46,696 nt of DNA from Pseudomonadota bacterium (GTDB lineage Bacteria > Pseudomonadota > Gammaproteobacteria > Burkholderiales > Thiobacillaceae): assembly GCA_029558905.1 (NCBI GenBank), contig JAKQCX010000017.1:1-46696 (forward strand), read 5' to 3'. Below, piece after piece: positions 18,609 to 28,397 of the stretch. The notes beneath the pieces are model-generated. The model was not told the origin of the DNA. It ran no database searches and saw nothing but the letters and a program-made list of their open reading frames with translations. The number at the start of each line of letters is the position of its first letter. The first letter of the stretch is position 1. Made by a program: the position numbers and the translations under genes.

Positions 18609-18863
18609 CGAGCGCGGATTGCACAAAGGGCGCTCCGGTCAGGTCGACCACGGGTTCCTGACGGGGCGAGACCGGCTCTCGACGCGGATGCATGCGGTCC
18701 ATCGGTGGGCGGCAATGCCTGCGGCAAGATTTTCCACCTCGGGCAAGGCTTGCCGAATCCTTGGTGTGCAGGAGCCGTCACACCCGTGCTACAGATTGCC
18801 GTGGCCTGGGCCTCTGCGCGTAACGCCTTGATTGCGGAGACAGCCAGGATGGCGTGACGGCCT
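18609..18863. other. Intergenic region upstream of flagellin 1
   Basis: Between the hfq promoter and the sigma-54 promoter lie about 255 bases without a gene that I can support; short frames here lack ribosome binding sites. This is where an enhancer site for a sigma-54 activator such as FleQ would be expected, but I cannot point to a specific site. Confidence 0.45.
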
Positions 18864-18879
18864 TGGCACAGGCGTTGCT
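18864..18879 (+). promoter_or_regulatory. Sigma-54 promoter for flagellin 1
   Basis: TGGCAC-N5-TTGCT is a consensus-quality -24/-12 element: GG at 18865-18866 and GC at 18877-18878 are separated by exactly ten bases. Transcription should start about 18890, giving a leader of roughly 125 bases before the flagellin ATG at 19015. Confidence 0.85.
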
Positions 18880-19014
18880 AATGGCTCGCCCAGAGAATCA
18901 ATCGGGCGCACGCAGGATGCTCTCCGACTGAGGCTCCTCACGTTGGCCGCGTGGCTCGGATCGGGGGTCCCCGCGGTCATCCCGTCAGGAACGAGTGGTC
19001 TATGGAGAAACAAC

Positions 19015-19875
19015 ATGGCAATTGGTGACATCACGCTGACGTCGGCGATGCGGGCCAATCTGGTGAGCCTGCAGTCGACGGAGCAACTGCTCGGGCGCAC
19101 GCAGGAGCGTCTGGCGACGGGGAAGCGGGTCAACTCCGCGATCGATAACCCCACCAACTTCTTCGCCGCTCGCGCCCACAGCCAGCGGGCGGATCTGCTC
19201 ACAGGCCTGAAGGACAACATCAGCGAGGCGGTGCAAACCGTCAAGGCCGCCGATAACGGCGTATCCGGTATCAATCGCCTGTTGGAAGCCGTGCGTGGGG
19301 TTCTGACCCAGGCCAGATCCGCTCTCAATTCCACCACCTCCGCCACGGAGCTGGCCGGTCTGACCACCCAGTACAACGAACTCATCCGTCAGATCAACAA
19401 CACCGAGGCGGATGCCAGCTACAAGGGCGTGAACTTTCTCGCCGGCAGCAACATCACCCTGACGGTGAACTTCAACGAGCAGTCCACTTCCAACTTGGTG
19501 ATGAGTGGCTTCAACGGCAGCGCCTCAGGCCTGGCCCTGTCCGGCGGCACACAGACCGGCGCGGGCAGCATCACCTCGGCGGACCTGGGCACGACCGGTG
19601 GCCTGGACAATATCGAGACCACCATCAACAACGCCCTAGCCACCCTGCGCAGCGAAGGCGGCAAGCTGGCAGCCAACCTGGCGATCCTCACCACGCGCCA
19701 GCAGTTCATCGTCGACATGGTGAATACCCTGGCGGAAGGCGCCACCAAACTGACGGTGGCGGACACCAATGAAGAGGGTGCCAACATGCTCCTGCTGCAG
19801 ACCCGGCAGCAGCTGGGCACCACGGCCCTGAGCCTGTCGGCCCAGGCCAACGCCGCAGTGCTGCGGTTGTTCTGA
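19015..19875 (+). CDS. Flagellin 1 (sigma-54 promoter)
   Basis: This is a short flagellin of 286 residues, the filament subunit exported by the flagellar type III system. The N-terminal D0/D1 part (residues 1-105) contains TSAMRANLVSLQSTEQLL, NSAIDNPTNFFAARAH and ISEAVQTVKAADNGV; the C-terminal D1/D0 part contains NNALATLRSEGGKLAANLAI and ends QANAAVLRLF. The central variable part is short and rich in Ser, Thr and Gly, which would offer O-glycosylation sites. GGAG at 19004-19007 supports ATG 19015; the frame upstream is not conserved. It is very similar to flagellin 2 at 39527, especially in both end domains. Confidence 0.92.
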   Translation: MAIGDITLTSAMRANLVSLQSTEQLLGRTQERLATGKRVNSAIDNPTNFFAARAHSQRADLLTGLKDNISEAVQTVKAADNGVSGINRLLEAVRGVLTQARSALNSTTSATELAGLTTQYNELIRQINNTEADASYKGVNFLAGSNITLTVNFNEQSTSNLVMSGFNGSASGLALSGGTQTGAGSITSADLGTTGGLDNIETTINNALATLRSEGGKLAANLAILTTRQQFIVDMVNTLAEGATKLTVADTNEEGANMLLLQTRQQLGTTALSLSAQANAAVLRLF

Positions 19876-19898
19876 TCGTCTGATCAGCGCGGGTCGAG

Positions 19899-20414
19899 AT
19901 GGATGCGTCACTGGTTCTTCCCACCGGAATGCCGCTCCTGCACACCGCCCAGGCGGGCGGGGCGGCAATGCCGGTAGCCCGGCTGGCGGAACACGCCCGC
20001 GTGGCCTCCCAGGCCGTGCGGAGCACTGCTTCGGAAGGTACGAGCCTGGCTGGAGGAGGCTATGGCCAGTTGCGCGCCCGTCAGGACGACCTGAACGAGC
20101 TGGCCCAGGCCATCCGCAGGGAAGGGGCCCGTGTGGAAATGCACAAGCTGTTTCCGCCCTATCCACCGGAACAGGAGGACAGGATGGCGTACCTGGACCA
20201 GATCAGCGGCCTGCGCAGGCAGATCGAGGCCCTCATGTTTCCCGCGGCGCAGGCAGGCGAGTCCGGCCAGAAACAGGCTACCCAGGCCAATGACTTGGCC
20301 AGTGACATCAGCAGGAACAGCCAGAAGATGCTGGCCGCCCTGAATTCCAAACAAGCGATCAGCGGCAACCGCCCCCTACTGGAGGCGGTGGCGCAGATGG
20401 ACCCTGTTCAGTAA
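19899..20414 (+). CDS. Conserved flagellin-module protein of unknown function (paralogue 1)
   Basis: I do not recognise a named family. The 171 residues have no signal peptide or membrane helix. A central helical part (about 55-115) includes LRARQDDLNELAQAI and the block K-LFPPYPP-EQEDRMAYLDQISGLRRQIEAL-MFPA, which recurs in the protein at 40437 as the same order of motifs (YPPFG, ERIRYL, GLRKQLDAM, EFPP). Both genes lie directly behind a flagellin gene and before flaF. A role in flagellin regulation, secretion or modification is inferred from position only. No strong ribosome binding site precedes ATG 19899, so translation may depend on coupling to flagellin, which ends 23 bases earlier. Confidence 0.75.
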   Translation: MDASLVLPTGMPLLHTAQAGGAAMPVARLAEHARVASQAVRSTASEGTSLAGGGYGQLRARQDDLNELAQAIRREGARVEMHKLFPPYPPEQEDRMAYLDQISGLRRQIEALMFPAAQAGESGQKQATQANDLASDISRNSQKMLAALNSKQAISGNRPLLEAVAQMDPVQ

Positions 20415-20425
20415 AGGAGATGGCG

Positions 20426-21809
<1,384 letters not shown>

Positions 21810-21819
21810 GCCGCATCCG

Positions 21820-22968
21820 ATGAACTTCATCCCCTATGCCCGCCAGGAAATCGGCGATGCGGACATCGACGCGGTGGCGATGGTGCTGCGCTCGGACTGG
21901 CTGACCCAGGGACCGGCGGTGGAACGATTCGAGCAGGCGGTGGCGCAATACTGTGGCGCGGCCCACGCCGTGGCGGTCAACAGCGCCACTTCCGCCCTGC
22001 ACCTGGCCTGTCTGGCCCTGGGTGTGGGGCCGGGAGACCTGGGCTGGACCACGCCCAATACCTTCGTCGCCTCGGCAAACTGCTTGCTCCACTGTGGGGC
22101 GTCGGTGGACTTCGTTGACATCGAGGCAACCACCCTGAACATCGACGTGGCGGCCTTGGAGGCCAAACTGATCCGTGCGCGCAACGCGGGGCGCCTGCCC
22201 AAGGTGGTGATTCCGGTGCATTTCGCCGGCCATCCCTGCGACATGGCCGGCATCCGAAGCCTGGCGGACGAGTATGGCTTCAAGGTGGTGGAGGATGCCT
22301 CCCACGCCGTCGGCGCCCGCTGCCAGGGTAGGCCGGTGGGGAGTGGCGCCCATGCCGACCTCACCGTGTTCAGCTTTCACCCGGTGAAGATCATGACCAC
22401 GGGGGAGGGGGGGATGGTGCTGAGCAACGATGCCGGCCTGATACGCCAGGTGGCCCTGCTGCGATCCCATGGCATCACCCGTGATCCCGCGGAGATGGAA
22501 GGTCAGAGCGAGGGAGGCTGGTACTACCAGCAGATCGGACTGGGCTACAACTACCGCATGACGGACATCCAGGCCGCCCTGGGCACGGCCCAGCTTTCCC
22601 GCCTGGATGACTTTCTCGCACGGCGGCGGTCACTGGCCCGACGCTATGACGCGTTGCTGGCTGATCTGCCGTTGAATCGACTGCATCCGGACGATGGTTC
22701 GGCCTGGCATCTCTATCCCATCCGCCTGCACGACGCCGCCCGGCGGCGTCAGGTGTTCGAGCACATGCGCGCCGCCGGCATCGGCGTCAACGTGCACTAC
22801 ATTCCGGTGCATCTGCAGCCCTGGTATCGGCGCATGGGCTTCAAACCGGGGGATTTCCCGGCGGCCGAGGCCTATTATGCCGGGGCCCTGACCCTGCCTC
22901 TCTATCCGGGTCTGAGCGATATGGACCAGGAGCGGGTGGTCCAGGTATTGCGGCAGGCCCTGATCTAG
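21820..22968 (+). CDS. pseC: UDP-4-amino-4,6-dideoxy-N-acetyl-L-altrosamine transaminase PseC
   Basis: PseC is a PLP aminotransferase of the DegT/DnrJ/EryC1 family that aminates C4 of the PseB product. The 382 residues begin with IPYARQEIGDADIDAV, then SDWLTQGPAVERFE, the family segments NSATSALHLACLALGVG and EDASHAVGA, and the PLP-binding Lys in FSFHPVKIMTTGEGG. GYNYRMTDIQAALG is also present. It lies 10 bases after pseB. PseC is distinguished from related ArnB/WecE enzymes mainly by context and by the QGP and HPVK motifs. Confidence 0.92.
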   Translation: MNFIPYARQEIGDADIDAVAMVLRSDWLTQGPAVERFEQAVAQYCGAAHAVAVNSATSALHLACLALGVGPGDLGWTTPNTFVASANCLLHCGASVDFVDIEATTLNIDVAALEAKLIRARNAGRLPKVVIPVHFAGHPCDMAGIRSLADEYGFKVVEDASHAVGARCQGRPVGSGAHADLTVFSFHPVKIMTTGEGGMVLSNDAGLIRQVALLRSHGITRDPAEMEGQSEGGWYYQQIGLGYNYRMTDIQAALGTAQLSRLDDFLARRRSLARRYDALLADLPLNRLHPDDGSAWHLYPIRLHDAARRRQVFEHMRAAGIGVNVHYIPVHLQPWYRRMGFKPGDFPAAEAYYAGALTLPLYPGLSDMDQERVVQVLRQALI

Positions 22969-22990
22969 TTTTTCCAAACTGGAAACGAAC

Positions 22991-24058
22991 ATGAGCGTCA
23001 CGCTGGGGAACAAGCGCATCGGGCAGGGGGAACCCTGTTTCATCACCTTCGAGGCTGGCCCCACCCACGACGGCCTGGACAGTGCACTGGAACTGGTGCG
23101 CCAGGCCGGTGCGGCCGGCGCGGACGCCATCAAGTTCCAGATGATCGATGCCGACCGCCTGGTGGCGGACCGACGGCAGCCGTTCTCCTACGAAGTGTTG
23201 CTGGACCGGGCCACCGGTCGCAGGGAAACCATCCAGGAGCCCCTCTACGACATCCTCAAGCGACGGGAACTGAAACTGGAGGAATGGCACCAGGTCAAGG
23301 CGGCGGCGGATGCCGCGGGGCTGGCCTTCCTCGCCACGGTCAGTTTCCTGGAGGACCTGGAGTTCCTCACCGCCGTGGGCGCCCATTCGGTGAAGATCGC
23401 CTCCTCGGACATCGACCACCTGCCCCTGATCCGCGCGGCGGCGCGCACCGGCATGAATGTGCAGCTGGATACCGGCAATGCCACCCTGGGCGAGGTGGAG
23501 ACCGCGGTGGATGCCATTGTCGCTGAAGGCAACGACAACATCATCATCCACCAGTGCCCCTCCGGTTACCCCGCCCGGCTGCCCAGCATCCAGCTGCGCA
23601 TGATCCAGACCCTCAAGCAGATGTTTCCCTTTCCCATCGCCTTCTCGGACCATACACCCGGCTGGGAAATGGATATCGCCGCGGTGGCCCTGGGGGCGGA
23701 CCTGCTGGAGAAGACCATCACCCGGGACCGCTGCACACGCTCCGTGGAGCACATCTTTTCCCTGGAGGGGGCCGAGCAAAAGGCCTTCATCCAGGCCATC
23801 CGTGACCTGGAGACTGCCCTGGGTGCGCCGCGCCGCGTCTTCAGCCCGGCAGAGAGCCAAAGGCGCAGGGCCTATCGCCGCAGCATCTTTCTGGCCCACG
23901 CCCGGAAGGCGGGTGAGCGGATCGAGGCCGGGGATCTGGATTTCCGCCGCCCGGGCTATGGCATCCCACCGACCGAACTGGACAGGGTCGTGGGCATGAC
24001 GGTCTCCTACGACCGGAATGCCGGCGACATGCTGCAGTGGACCGATCTGCAGCCATGA
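22991..24058 (+). CDS. NeuB-family nonulosonic acid synthase-like protein, second copy
   Basis: Enzymes of this family condense a six-carbon amino sugar with phosphoenolpyruvate. The 355 residues carry an N-terminal TIM barrel (FEAGPTHDGLDSALEL, DAIKFQMIDADRLV, SVKIASSDIDHLPLI, FSDHTPGWEMD, ADLLEKTITRD) and a C-terminal SAF domain (about 285-345, RRSIFLAHARKAGERI). It differs from the PseI at 31123: the usual AE-GxNH opening is FEAGPTHDG and the LWGG-LY region is replaced. Its role may be a second, different sugar, or an accessory one. It overlaps the next gene by four bases (ATGA) and precedes the amidino-forming genes. Confidence 0.8.
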   Translation: MSVTLGNKRIGQGEPCFITFEAGPTHDGLDSALELVRQAGAAGADAIKFQMIDADRLVADRRQPFSYEVLLDRATGRRETIQEPLYDILKRRELKLEEWHQVKAAADAAGLAFLATVSFLEDLEFLTAVGAHSVKIASSDIDHLPLIRAAARTGMNVQLDTGNATLGEVETAVDAIVAEGNDNIIIHQCPSGYPARLPSIQLRMIQTLKQMFPFPIAFSDHTPGWEMDIAAVALGADLLEKTITRDRCTRSVEHIFSLEGAEQKAFIQAIRDLETALGAPRRVFSPAESQRRRAYRRSIFLAHARKAGERIEAGDLDFRRPGYGIPPTELDRVVGMTVSYDRNAGDMLQWTDLQP

Positions 24059-24687
24059 GCCGGGTGGCCATCGTCGACTACGGCATGGGCAATCTGCGCT
24101 CCGTGGCCAATGCCTTGCGGCAGGTAGGAACGGAGCCGGCCATCGTCGACAGGCCGGAGGACCTGACGCACTTCGAGCGCGTCATCCTGCCGGGCGTGGG
24201 GGCCTTCCAGCAGGCCATGGAACACCTGGATGCCAGTGGCTTGGGGGCGGCCGTGGACGGGGCACGCCGGTCCGGCAAGCCCATCCTGGGCATCTGCCTG
24301 GGCATGCAGCTCATGTGTCGCGGTTCCGAGGAGGGGGCCCTGGCCGGTGCCTCGCATGCGGGTCTGGGCTGGGTCGATGCCCAGGTGCGCCGTTTCCCGG
24401 TCCGACCGGGCCTCAAGGTGCCCCACATGGGCTGGGACGACGTGCAGCGAGCGGGGGCGCATCCCTTGATCGAAGGGGTGGCTGACGGCAGCGACTACTA
24501 CTTCGTGCACAGCTATTACGTCGATTGCGCCCATGGCGATGACGTGCTGTTGGCGGGCGACTACGGCGTGCCCTATTGCGCCGTGTTCGCCCACGGGAAT
24601 GTGGTGGGCGCCCAGTTTCATCCCGAGAAAAGCCAGCAGGCGGGTCTGCGCCTGCTTAAGAACTTCCTGGCCTGGACGCCATGCTGA
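24055..24687 (+). CDS. hisH: HisH-like glutaminase partner for sugar amidation
   Basis: This is a class I glutamine amidotransferase of 210 residues close to HisH: VDYGMGNLRSVANAL, LPGVGAFQQAM, the nucleophile elbow GICLGMQLM (catalytic Cys), YFVHSYYVD, and AQFHPEKSQQAG (catalytic His and Glu). It overlaps the hisF-like gene by seven bases and is followed by the PseA/WbpG-type amidotransferase. In the WbpG-HisH2-HisF2 system the ammonia made here passes through the HisF-like subunit to form an acetamidino sugar. No other histidine gene is near, so histidine synthesis is unlikely. Confidence 0.88.
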   Translation: MSRVAIVDYGMGNLRSVANALRQVGTEPAIVDRPEDLTHFERVILPGVGAFQQAMEHLDASGLGAAVDGARRSGKPILGICLGMQLMCRGSEEGALAGASHAGLGWVDAQVRRFPVRPGLKVPHMGWDDVQRAGAHPLIEGVADGSDYYFVHSYYVDCAHGDDVLLAGDYGVPYCAVFAHGNVVGAQFHPEKSQQAGLRLLKNFLAWTPC

Positions 24688-25445
24688 AGAAGCGCCTCGT
24701 TGCCGTGCTGATTCTGCGGGACGGCCGGGTGGTCCAGAGCGTGCGCTTCAAGCACACCAACGTCATCCACTACGACCCGGTGCATGCGGTGGAGTGCTTC
24801 AACAAATGGGCGGTAGACGAGATCGTCATGCTCAATGTCTCCCCCTCGGCGGGGAGCCGCCAGGGTTTCCTGGAGGCCGTGGGGCGCATCTCCGGGGAGT
24901 GCTTCGTGCCCCTGTCGGCCGGCGGATGGATCACCGACATGGACTACGCCCGGGCCCTGCTCGGCAACGGCGCCGACAAACTCGTGCTCAATACCCTGCT
25001 GGCGGACGCCCCGGATCGGGTGACCGCCCTGTCCCGGCGCTTCGGCCGCCAGTGCATCGTGGCCTCCATGGACGTGAAGCGGGATGGAGCCGGAGGCATC
25101 CAGGCCGTGGTGGACCGGGGACAGCGGGCCACGGGCCAGGACCCGGTGTCCTGGGCCCGACGGGCCGAGGCGCTGGGCGTCGGCGAGATATTCCTCAATT
25201 CCGTGCACCACGACGGCGCCCGCAAGGGCTATGACCTGGATACATTGCGTGGTGTGTGCCAGGCGGTTTCCATACCGGTCATCGCCTTCGGTGGGGTGTT
25301 CACCTGGGACCACCTGGTGGATGGGCTCAACGCAGGCGCCGATGCCGTGGCGGTGGCCAACCAGTTCCACTACACCGAGCACAGCTCCCGCAAGGCCAAG
25401 CGCTACCTCGTACAATCCGGCGTCGCTGTTCGCAGAGAGGAATGA
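24681..25445 (+). CDS. hisF: HisF-like (WbuZ) sugar-amidation subunit
   Basis: The 254-residue TIM barrel belongs to the HisF side group known as glycosyl amidation-associated WbuZ. HisF proper opens with CLDV, where Asp11 is catalytic; here the segment reads RLVAVLILRDGRVVQSV, so that Asp is absent. The second catalytic Asp region is kept as VASMDVKRDG. The barrel retains LSAGGWITDMDYARALLGNGADK and FGGVFTWDHLVDGLNAGADAVAVA. Together with the overlapping hisH-like gene it probably channels ammonia to the next enzyme, PseA, and does not make imidazole glycerol phosphate. Confidence 0.88.
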   Translation: MLKKRLVAVLILRDGRVVQSVRFKHTNVIHYDPVHAVECFNKWAVDEIVMLNVSPSAGSRQGFLEAVGRISGECFVPLSAGGWITDMDYARALLGNGADKLVLNTLLADAPDRVTALSRRFGRQCIVASMDVKRDGAGGIQAVVDRGQRATGQDPVSWARRAEALGVGEIFLNSVHHDGARKGYDLDTLRGVCQAVSIPVIAFGGVFTWDHLVDGLNAGADAVAVANQFHYTEHSSRKAKRYLVQSGVAVRREE

Positions 25446-25448
25446 CCC

Positions 25449-26741
25449 GTGCGTTACTGTGCAAGATGCATGTACCCGGAAAACGCCAAGCCTGCCATCA
25501 TCCTGGACGACGAGGGGGTATGCAGCGGCTGCCGCTACCACGAAAGCCGCGGCAGGCTGGAGGTCGACTGGTCAGAACGTCGGGAGATGCTGGAACGGAT
25601 CCTCGACGAAGCCCGCGATCTAGCCCGGGTGCGCGGCAACAGCCATGACTGCATCATTCCCGTGTCCGGCGGCAAGGACTCCCACTACCAGGTCTGGCTG
25701 CTCAAGAAGAAATACGGCATGAACCCTCTGCTGGTGACCTTCAACCACAGCTACAACACGCCATCCGGCCTGCGCAACCTGGAAAACCTGATGGAGAAGT
25801 CCGGCTGCGACATGGTGCGTTTTACCGCCGGGCTCGATTCCGTGCGCCGCATCTCCCGATACATGCTGGAGACCGTGGGCGACCTGACCTGGCACTACCA
25901 CGCCGGCATACGCACCTTCCCCTTCCAGGTGGCCGTGAAATACAACATCCCGCTCATCGTCTGGGGCGAACACGGCTTCGCGGAGCTCACCGGCATGGTC
26001 AGCCTGGAGGACTTCGTGGAGTTCACGAAGTGGAGCCGCAAGGAGCACGACATGCGCGGCTATGAGCCAGAGGATCTGATCGGCAAGAACGGCATCACGC
26101 GCGCGGATGTCTCGCCTTATGTCTATCCAAGCGATGAAGAGATTGAGCGTACCGAAGTGCGCGGCATCTATCTGTCCAACTTCTTCGACTGGGACGCCAA
26201 GCGGCAGACGGAGCTGATGATCAGTGAATGGGGCTTCTCCGGCGTGACCTACGAACGCAGCCGGACCTTCAATCTCATGGCGAAGATCGAGGACCACGCC
26301 AATGATGTGCACGACTACCTCAAGTTCCTCAAGTTTGGCTATGGCCGCGCCACGGACGATGCCAGCACCGAGATCCGCCACGGCCGCATGACACGGGAGG
26401 AGGGCCTGGCCATGGTGCGCCACTATGACCATCGCGAGCCTCCCACCCTGGATTTCTATTGCGACTTCCTGGGTCTGAGCAGGAGCCAGTTCTACGGCCT
26501 GGTGGATGCCAAGCGGGACCCGGCGATCTGGACGCGATCCGCTGCCGGCGAGTGGGAAAGGACGGACGCCATCTGGCGGCAGGCCATTTCCGCGCGGGAG
26601 GAGGCCCAGCGGGTCGTCCAGGTGCAGGACCGGGTGTTCTTGGAAAGCAACCGGCAGCATTACTACAACCCGGATCTGCCGCCCCTGCCCACCGGTGACC
26701 TTGCCTACGACCTGCCCAGTCTCCGTTTTCGCGTCGCCTGA
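25449..26741 (+). CDS. pseA: N-acetyl sugar amidotransferase (PseA/WbpG family)
   Basis: Enzymes of this family activate the N-acetyl carbonyl of a sugar with ATP and replace its oxygen with ammonia, giving an acetamidino group; PseA acts in pseudaminic acid and WbpG in a mannuronic acid derivative. The 430 residues begin with a probable zinc site (RYCARCMYP, then CSGCRYH) and carry the PP-loop VSGGKDSHYQVWLLKK (about residues 75-90). EHGFAELTGMV and SGVTYERSRTFNLMAKIEDHANDVHDYLKFLKFGYGR segments are typical of the family. It lies three bases after the hisF-like gene. The final substrate here, pseudaminic acid or a precursor, is inferred. Confidence 0.9.
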   Translation: MRYCARCMYPENAKPAIILDDEGVCSGCRYHESRGRLEVDWSERREMLERILDEARDLARVRGNSHDCIIPVSGGKDSHYQVWLLKKKYGMNPLLVTFNHSYNTPSGLRNLENLMEKSGCDMVRFTAGLDSVRRISRYMLETVGDLTWHYHAGIRTFPFQVAVKYNIPLIVWGEHGFAELTGMVSLEDFVEFTKWSRKEHDMRGYEPEDLIGKNGITRADVSPYVYPSDEEIERTEVRGIYLSNFFDWDAKRQTELMISEWGFSGVTYERSRTFNLMAKIEDHANDVHDYLKFLKFGYGRATDDASTEIRHGRMTREEGLAMVRHYDHREPPTLDFYCDFLGLSRSQFYGLVDAKRDPAIWTRSAAGEWERTDAIWRQAISAREEAQRVVQVQDRVFLESNRQHYYNPDLPPLPTGDLAYDLPSLRFRVA

Positions 26742-26806
26742 GCGGAGCCGATGCAGGCATGTGCGACATGAACTGAGCCCGGAAACCGTTCCCAGACCCA
26801 TTGCCG

Positions 26807-27691
26807 ATGTTTAGGCGATACACCCTCGAGCGTCATGAACTGGGCTTCTGGCGCGTCCAACCTTCCCCCAGTCTTGAAGAGCTGCGCGCGTTCTACCTGG
26901 ACAAGTACTATCCCAAGCAGGAGGCAGACCAGAAGATTCTCCAATATGCGTCGGACTATGACGCCCTGGAGCTCGAACACAAGCGCATCGCCGGCCTGGA
27001 GGCCTTGCGCGTGCTGGACCGGCCTCCGGGCAGCCTGCTGGAGATCGGTGTGGGAGAGGGCTTTTTCCTGGATGAGTTCCATCGCGCGGGCTGGAAGGTC
27101 CAGGGGGTGGATTTCACCACCGAAGCGCTCAGGAAGTGGAAACCGCATCTATCCGGAGAGGTCACCGCGGCGGACATCGGCGAATTCCTCGCCGCCAAGA
27201 GCACCTCCGGCGAGCGGTTTGACCTCATCGCCCTGAACAATGTCATCGAGCACGTGCTGGATCCGGTGGAGCTGATGACCCGCATCCGGGCCATGCTCAC
27301 CCCCGGCGGGGTGGCGCGCGTGGCCATGCCCAACGAGGCCTCCTGGATTCAGACCCGGGCCGTGGCCCTGGGCCACGCGGAGCGCGAGTTCTGGGTCATG
27401 CCGCCCGAGCACCTGAACTACTTCGACGCGGAGAGCGGCACGCGGATACTCGGACATTGTGGCTTCCGGGTGGCCGATCTGCTGGCGGACTTCCCCATCG
27501 ACCTGTTCCTGCTCAGCAAGGACACGGCATACACCTTGAATCGAGGCATAGGCCGTGCTGCCCACGAGGTGCGTCTGCGCTTTGAAACCGGGCTGGCGCA
27601 AAGGTCCATCGATCAATTGGTGGCATTCCGTAAAGGCTGCGCCGCCTCGGGGGTGGGCAGGAACCTGATTTTCTACGCCAGGGCAGACTGA
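26807..27691 (+). CDS. SAM-dependent methyltransferase in the sugar cluster
   Basis: The 294 residues contain a class I methyltransferase domain with the SAM loop LLEIGVGEGFFLDEF (about 80-95), the acidic residue after it in VQGVDFTTEALRKW and the segment IALNNVIEHVLDPVEL. The N-terminal 70 residues (FRRYTLERHELGFWRV) resemble the opening of sugar-related methyltransferases. ATG 26807 was chosen; TTG 26801 is an alternative. Its position between pseA and pseF suggests that it methylates a nonulosonic acid, for instance an acetamidino nitrogen or a hydroxyl, but this is inference from context. Confidence 0.75.
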   Translation: MFRRYTLERHELGFWRVQPSPSLEELRAFYLDKYYPKQEADQKILQYASDYDALELEHKRIAGLEALRVLDRPPGSLLEIGVGEGFFLDEFHRAGWKVQGVDFTTEALRKWKPHLSGEVTAADIGEFLAAKSTSGERFDLIALNNVIEHVLDPVELMTRIRAMLTPGGVARVAMPNEASWIQTRAVALGHAEREFWVMPPEHLNYFDAESGTRILGHCGFRVADLLADFPIDLFLLSKDTAYTLNRGIGRAAHEVRLRFETGLAQRSIDQLVAFRKGCAASGVGRNLIFYARAD

Positions 27692-27695
27692 GGCG

Positions 27696-28397
27696 ATGCC
27701 GCGTACCCTTGCCCTGATTCCGGCCAAAGGGGCCTCCACACGCCTGCCCCGGAAGAATGTCCGGGTGCTCGCGGGCCGTTCCCTGCTGGCCTGGACCGTG
27801 GACACGGTGCGCGCCAGCGGCGTGGCCGACCGCATCGTCGTCTCCACGGAGGACGAAGGCGTGGCGGAGGAGGCCAGGCGACTGGGCCTGGAGGTGCCTT
27901 TCATGCGGCCAGCCGATCTGGCCCGGGACCCGGCCGGCGTGGTCCAGGTTGCCTTGCATGCCCTGTCGGAGCTGGAGGCGCAGGGGGATTTCTATGACAC
28001 CCTGGCGATCTTCCTGCCCACCTGCCCGTTCCGCGGTGTGGACGACATCCAGGCGGCCATGCGCCTGTTCCGGGAGACGGGGGCGAAATTCCTGCTGAGT
28101 GTCGCGCCCTACGAGCACACCCCCTTTGCCGCGCTGCGTGTCGAGAATGGCCTGGCGCTGCCGTACTTTGAAACGTTCTTCGGCAAGCGCACCCAGGAGT
28201 TGCCACCCGCCTTCCGGCCCAACGGGGCGATACACCTGCTGGATGTGGCCGCCTTCCAGGCCGCGCGAAGTTACATCGCTCAGCCCCTGTATGCCTATGT
28301 GATGCCCTGGGAGCGTTCCGTGGATATCGATACCGAACTGGACTGGCTGGTGGCGGAGGCCATGGTCAGGGCCGGCGAGGACGCCTCCGCGCCATGA
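27696..28397 (+). CDS. pseF: CMP-pseudaminic acid cytidylyltransferase PseF
   Basis: PseF activates the nonulosonic acid with CTP to give the CMP sugar used by transferases. The 233 residues show the CMP-sugar synthetase opening LALIPAKGASTRLPRKNV, the IVVSTEDEGVAEEARRLG block, FLPTCPFRGVDDIQAAMRLF and the metal-binding C-terminal SVDIDTELDWLVAEAM. The overall length is normal. It overlaps pseG by four bases (ATGA). Assignment to PseF rather than NeuA or LegF rests on the surrounding pse genes. Confidence 0.88.
   Translation: MPRTLALIPAKGASTRLPRKNVRVLAGRSLLAWTVDTVRASGVADRIVVSTEDEGVAEEARRLGLEVPFMRPADLARDPAGVVQVALHALSELEAQGDFYDTLAIFLPTCPFRGVDDIQAAMRLFRETGAKFLLSVAPYEHTPFAALRVENGLALPYFETFFGKRTQELPPAFRPNGAIHLLDVAAFQAARSYIAQPLYAYVMPWERSVDIDTELDWLVAEAMVRAGEDASAP

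Noticed and set aside
24055..25445. hisH and hisF as histidine biosynthesis genes
   Set aside because: No other his gene is near, the HisF-like protein lacks its first catalytic Asp, and the pair lies next to pseA.
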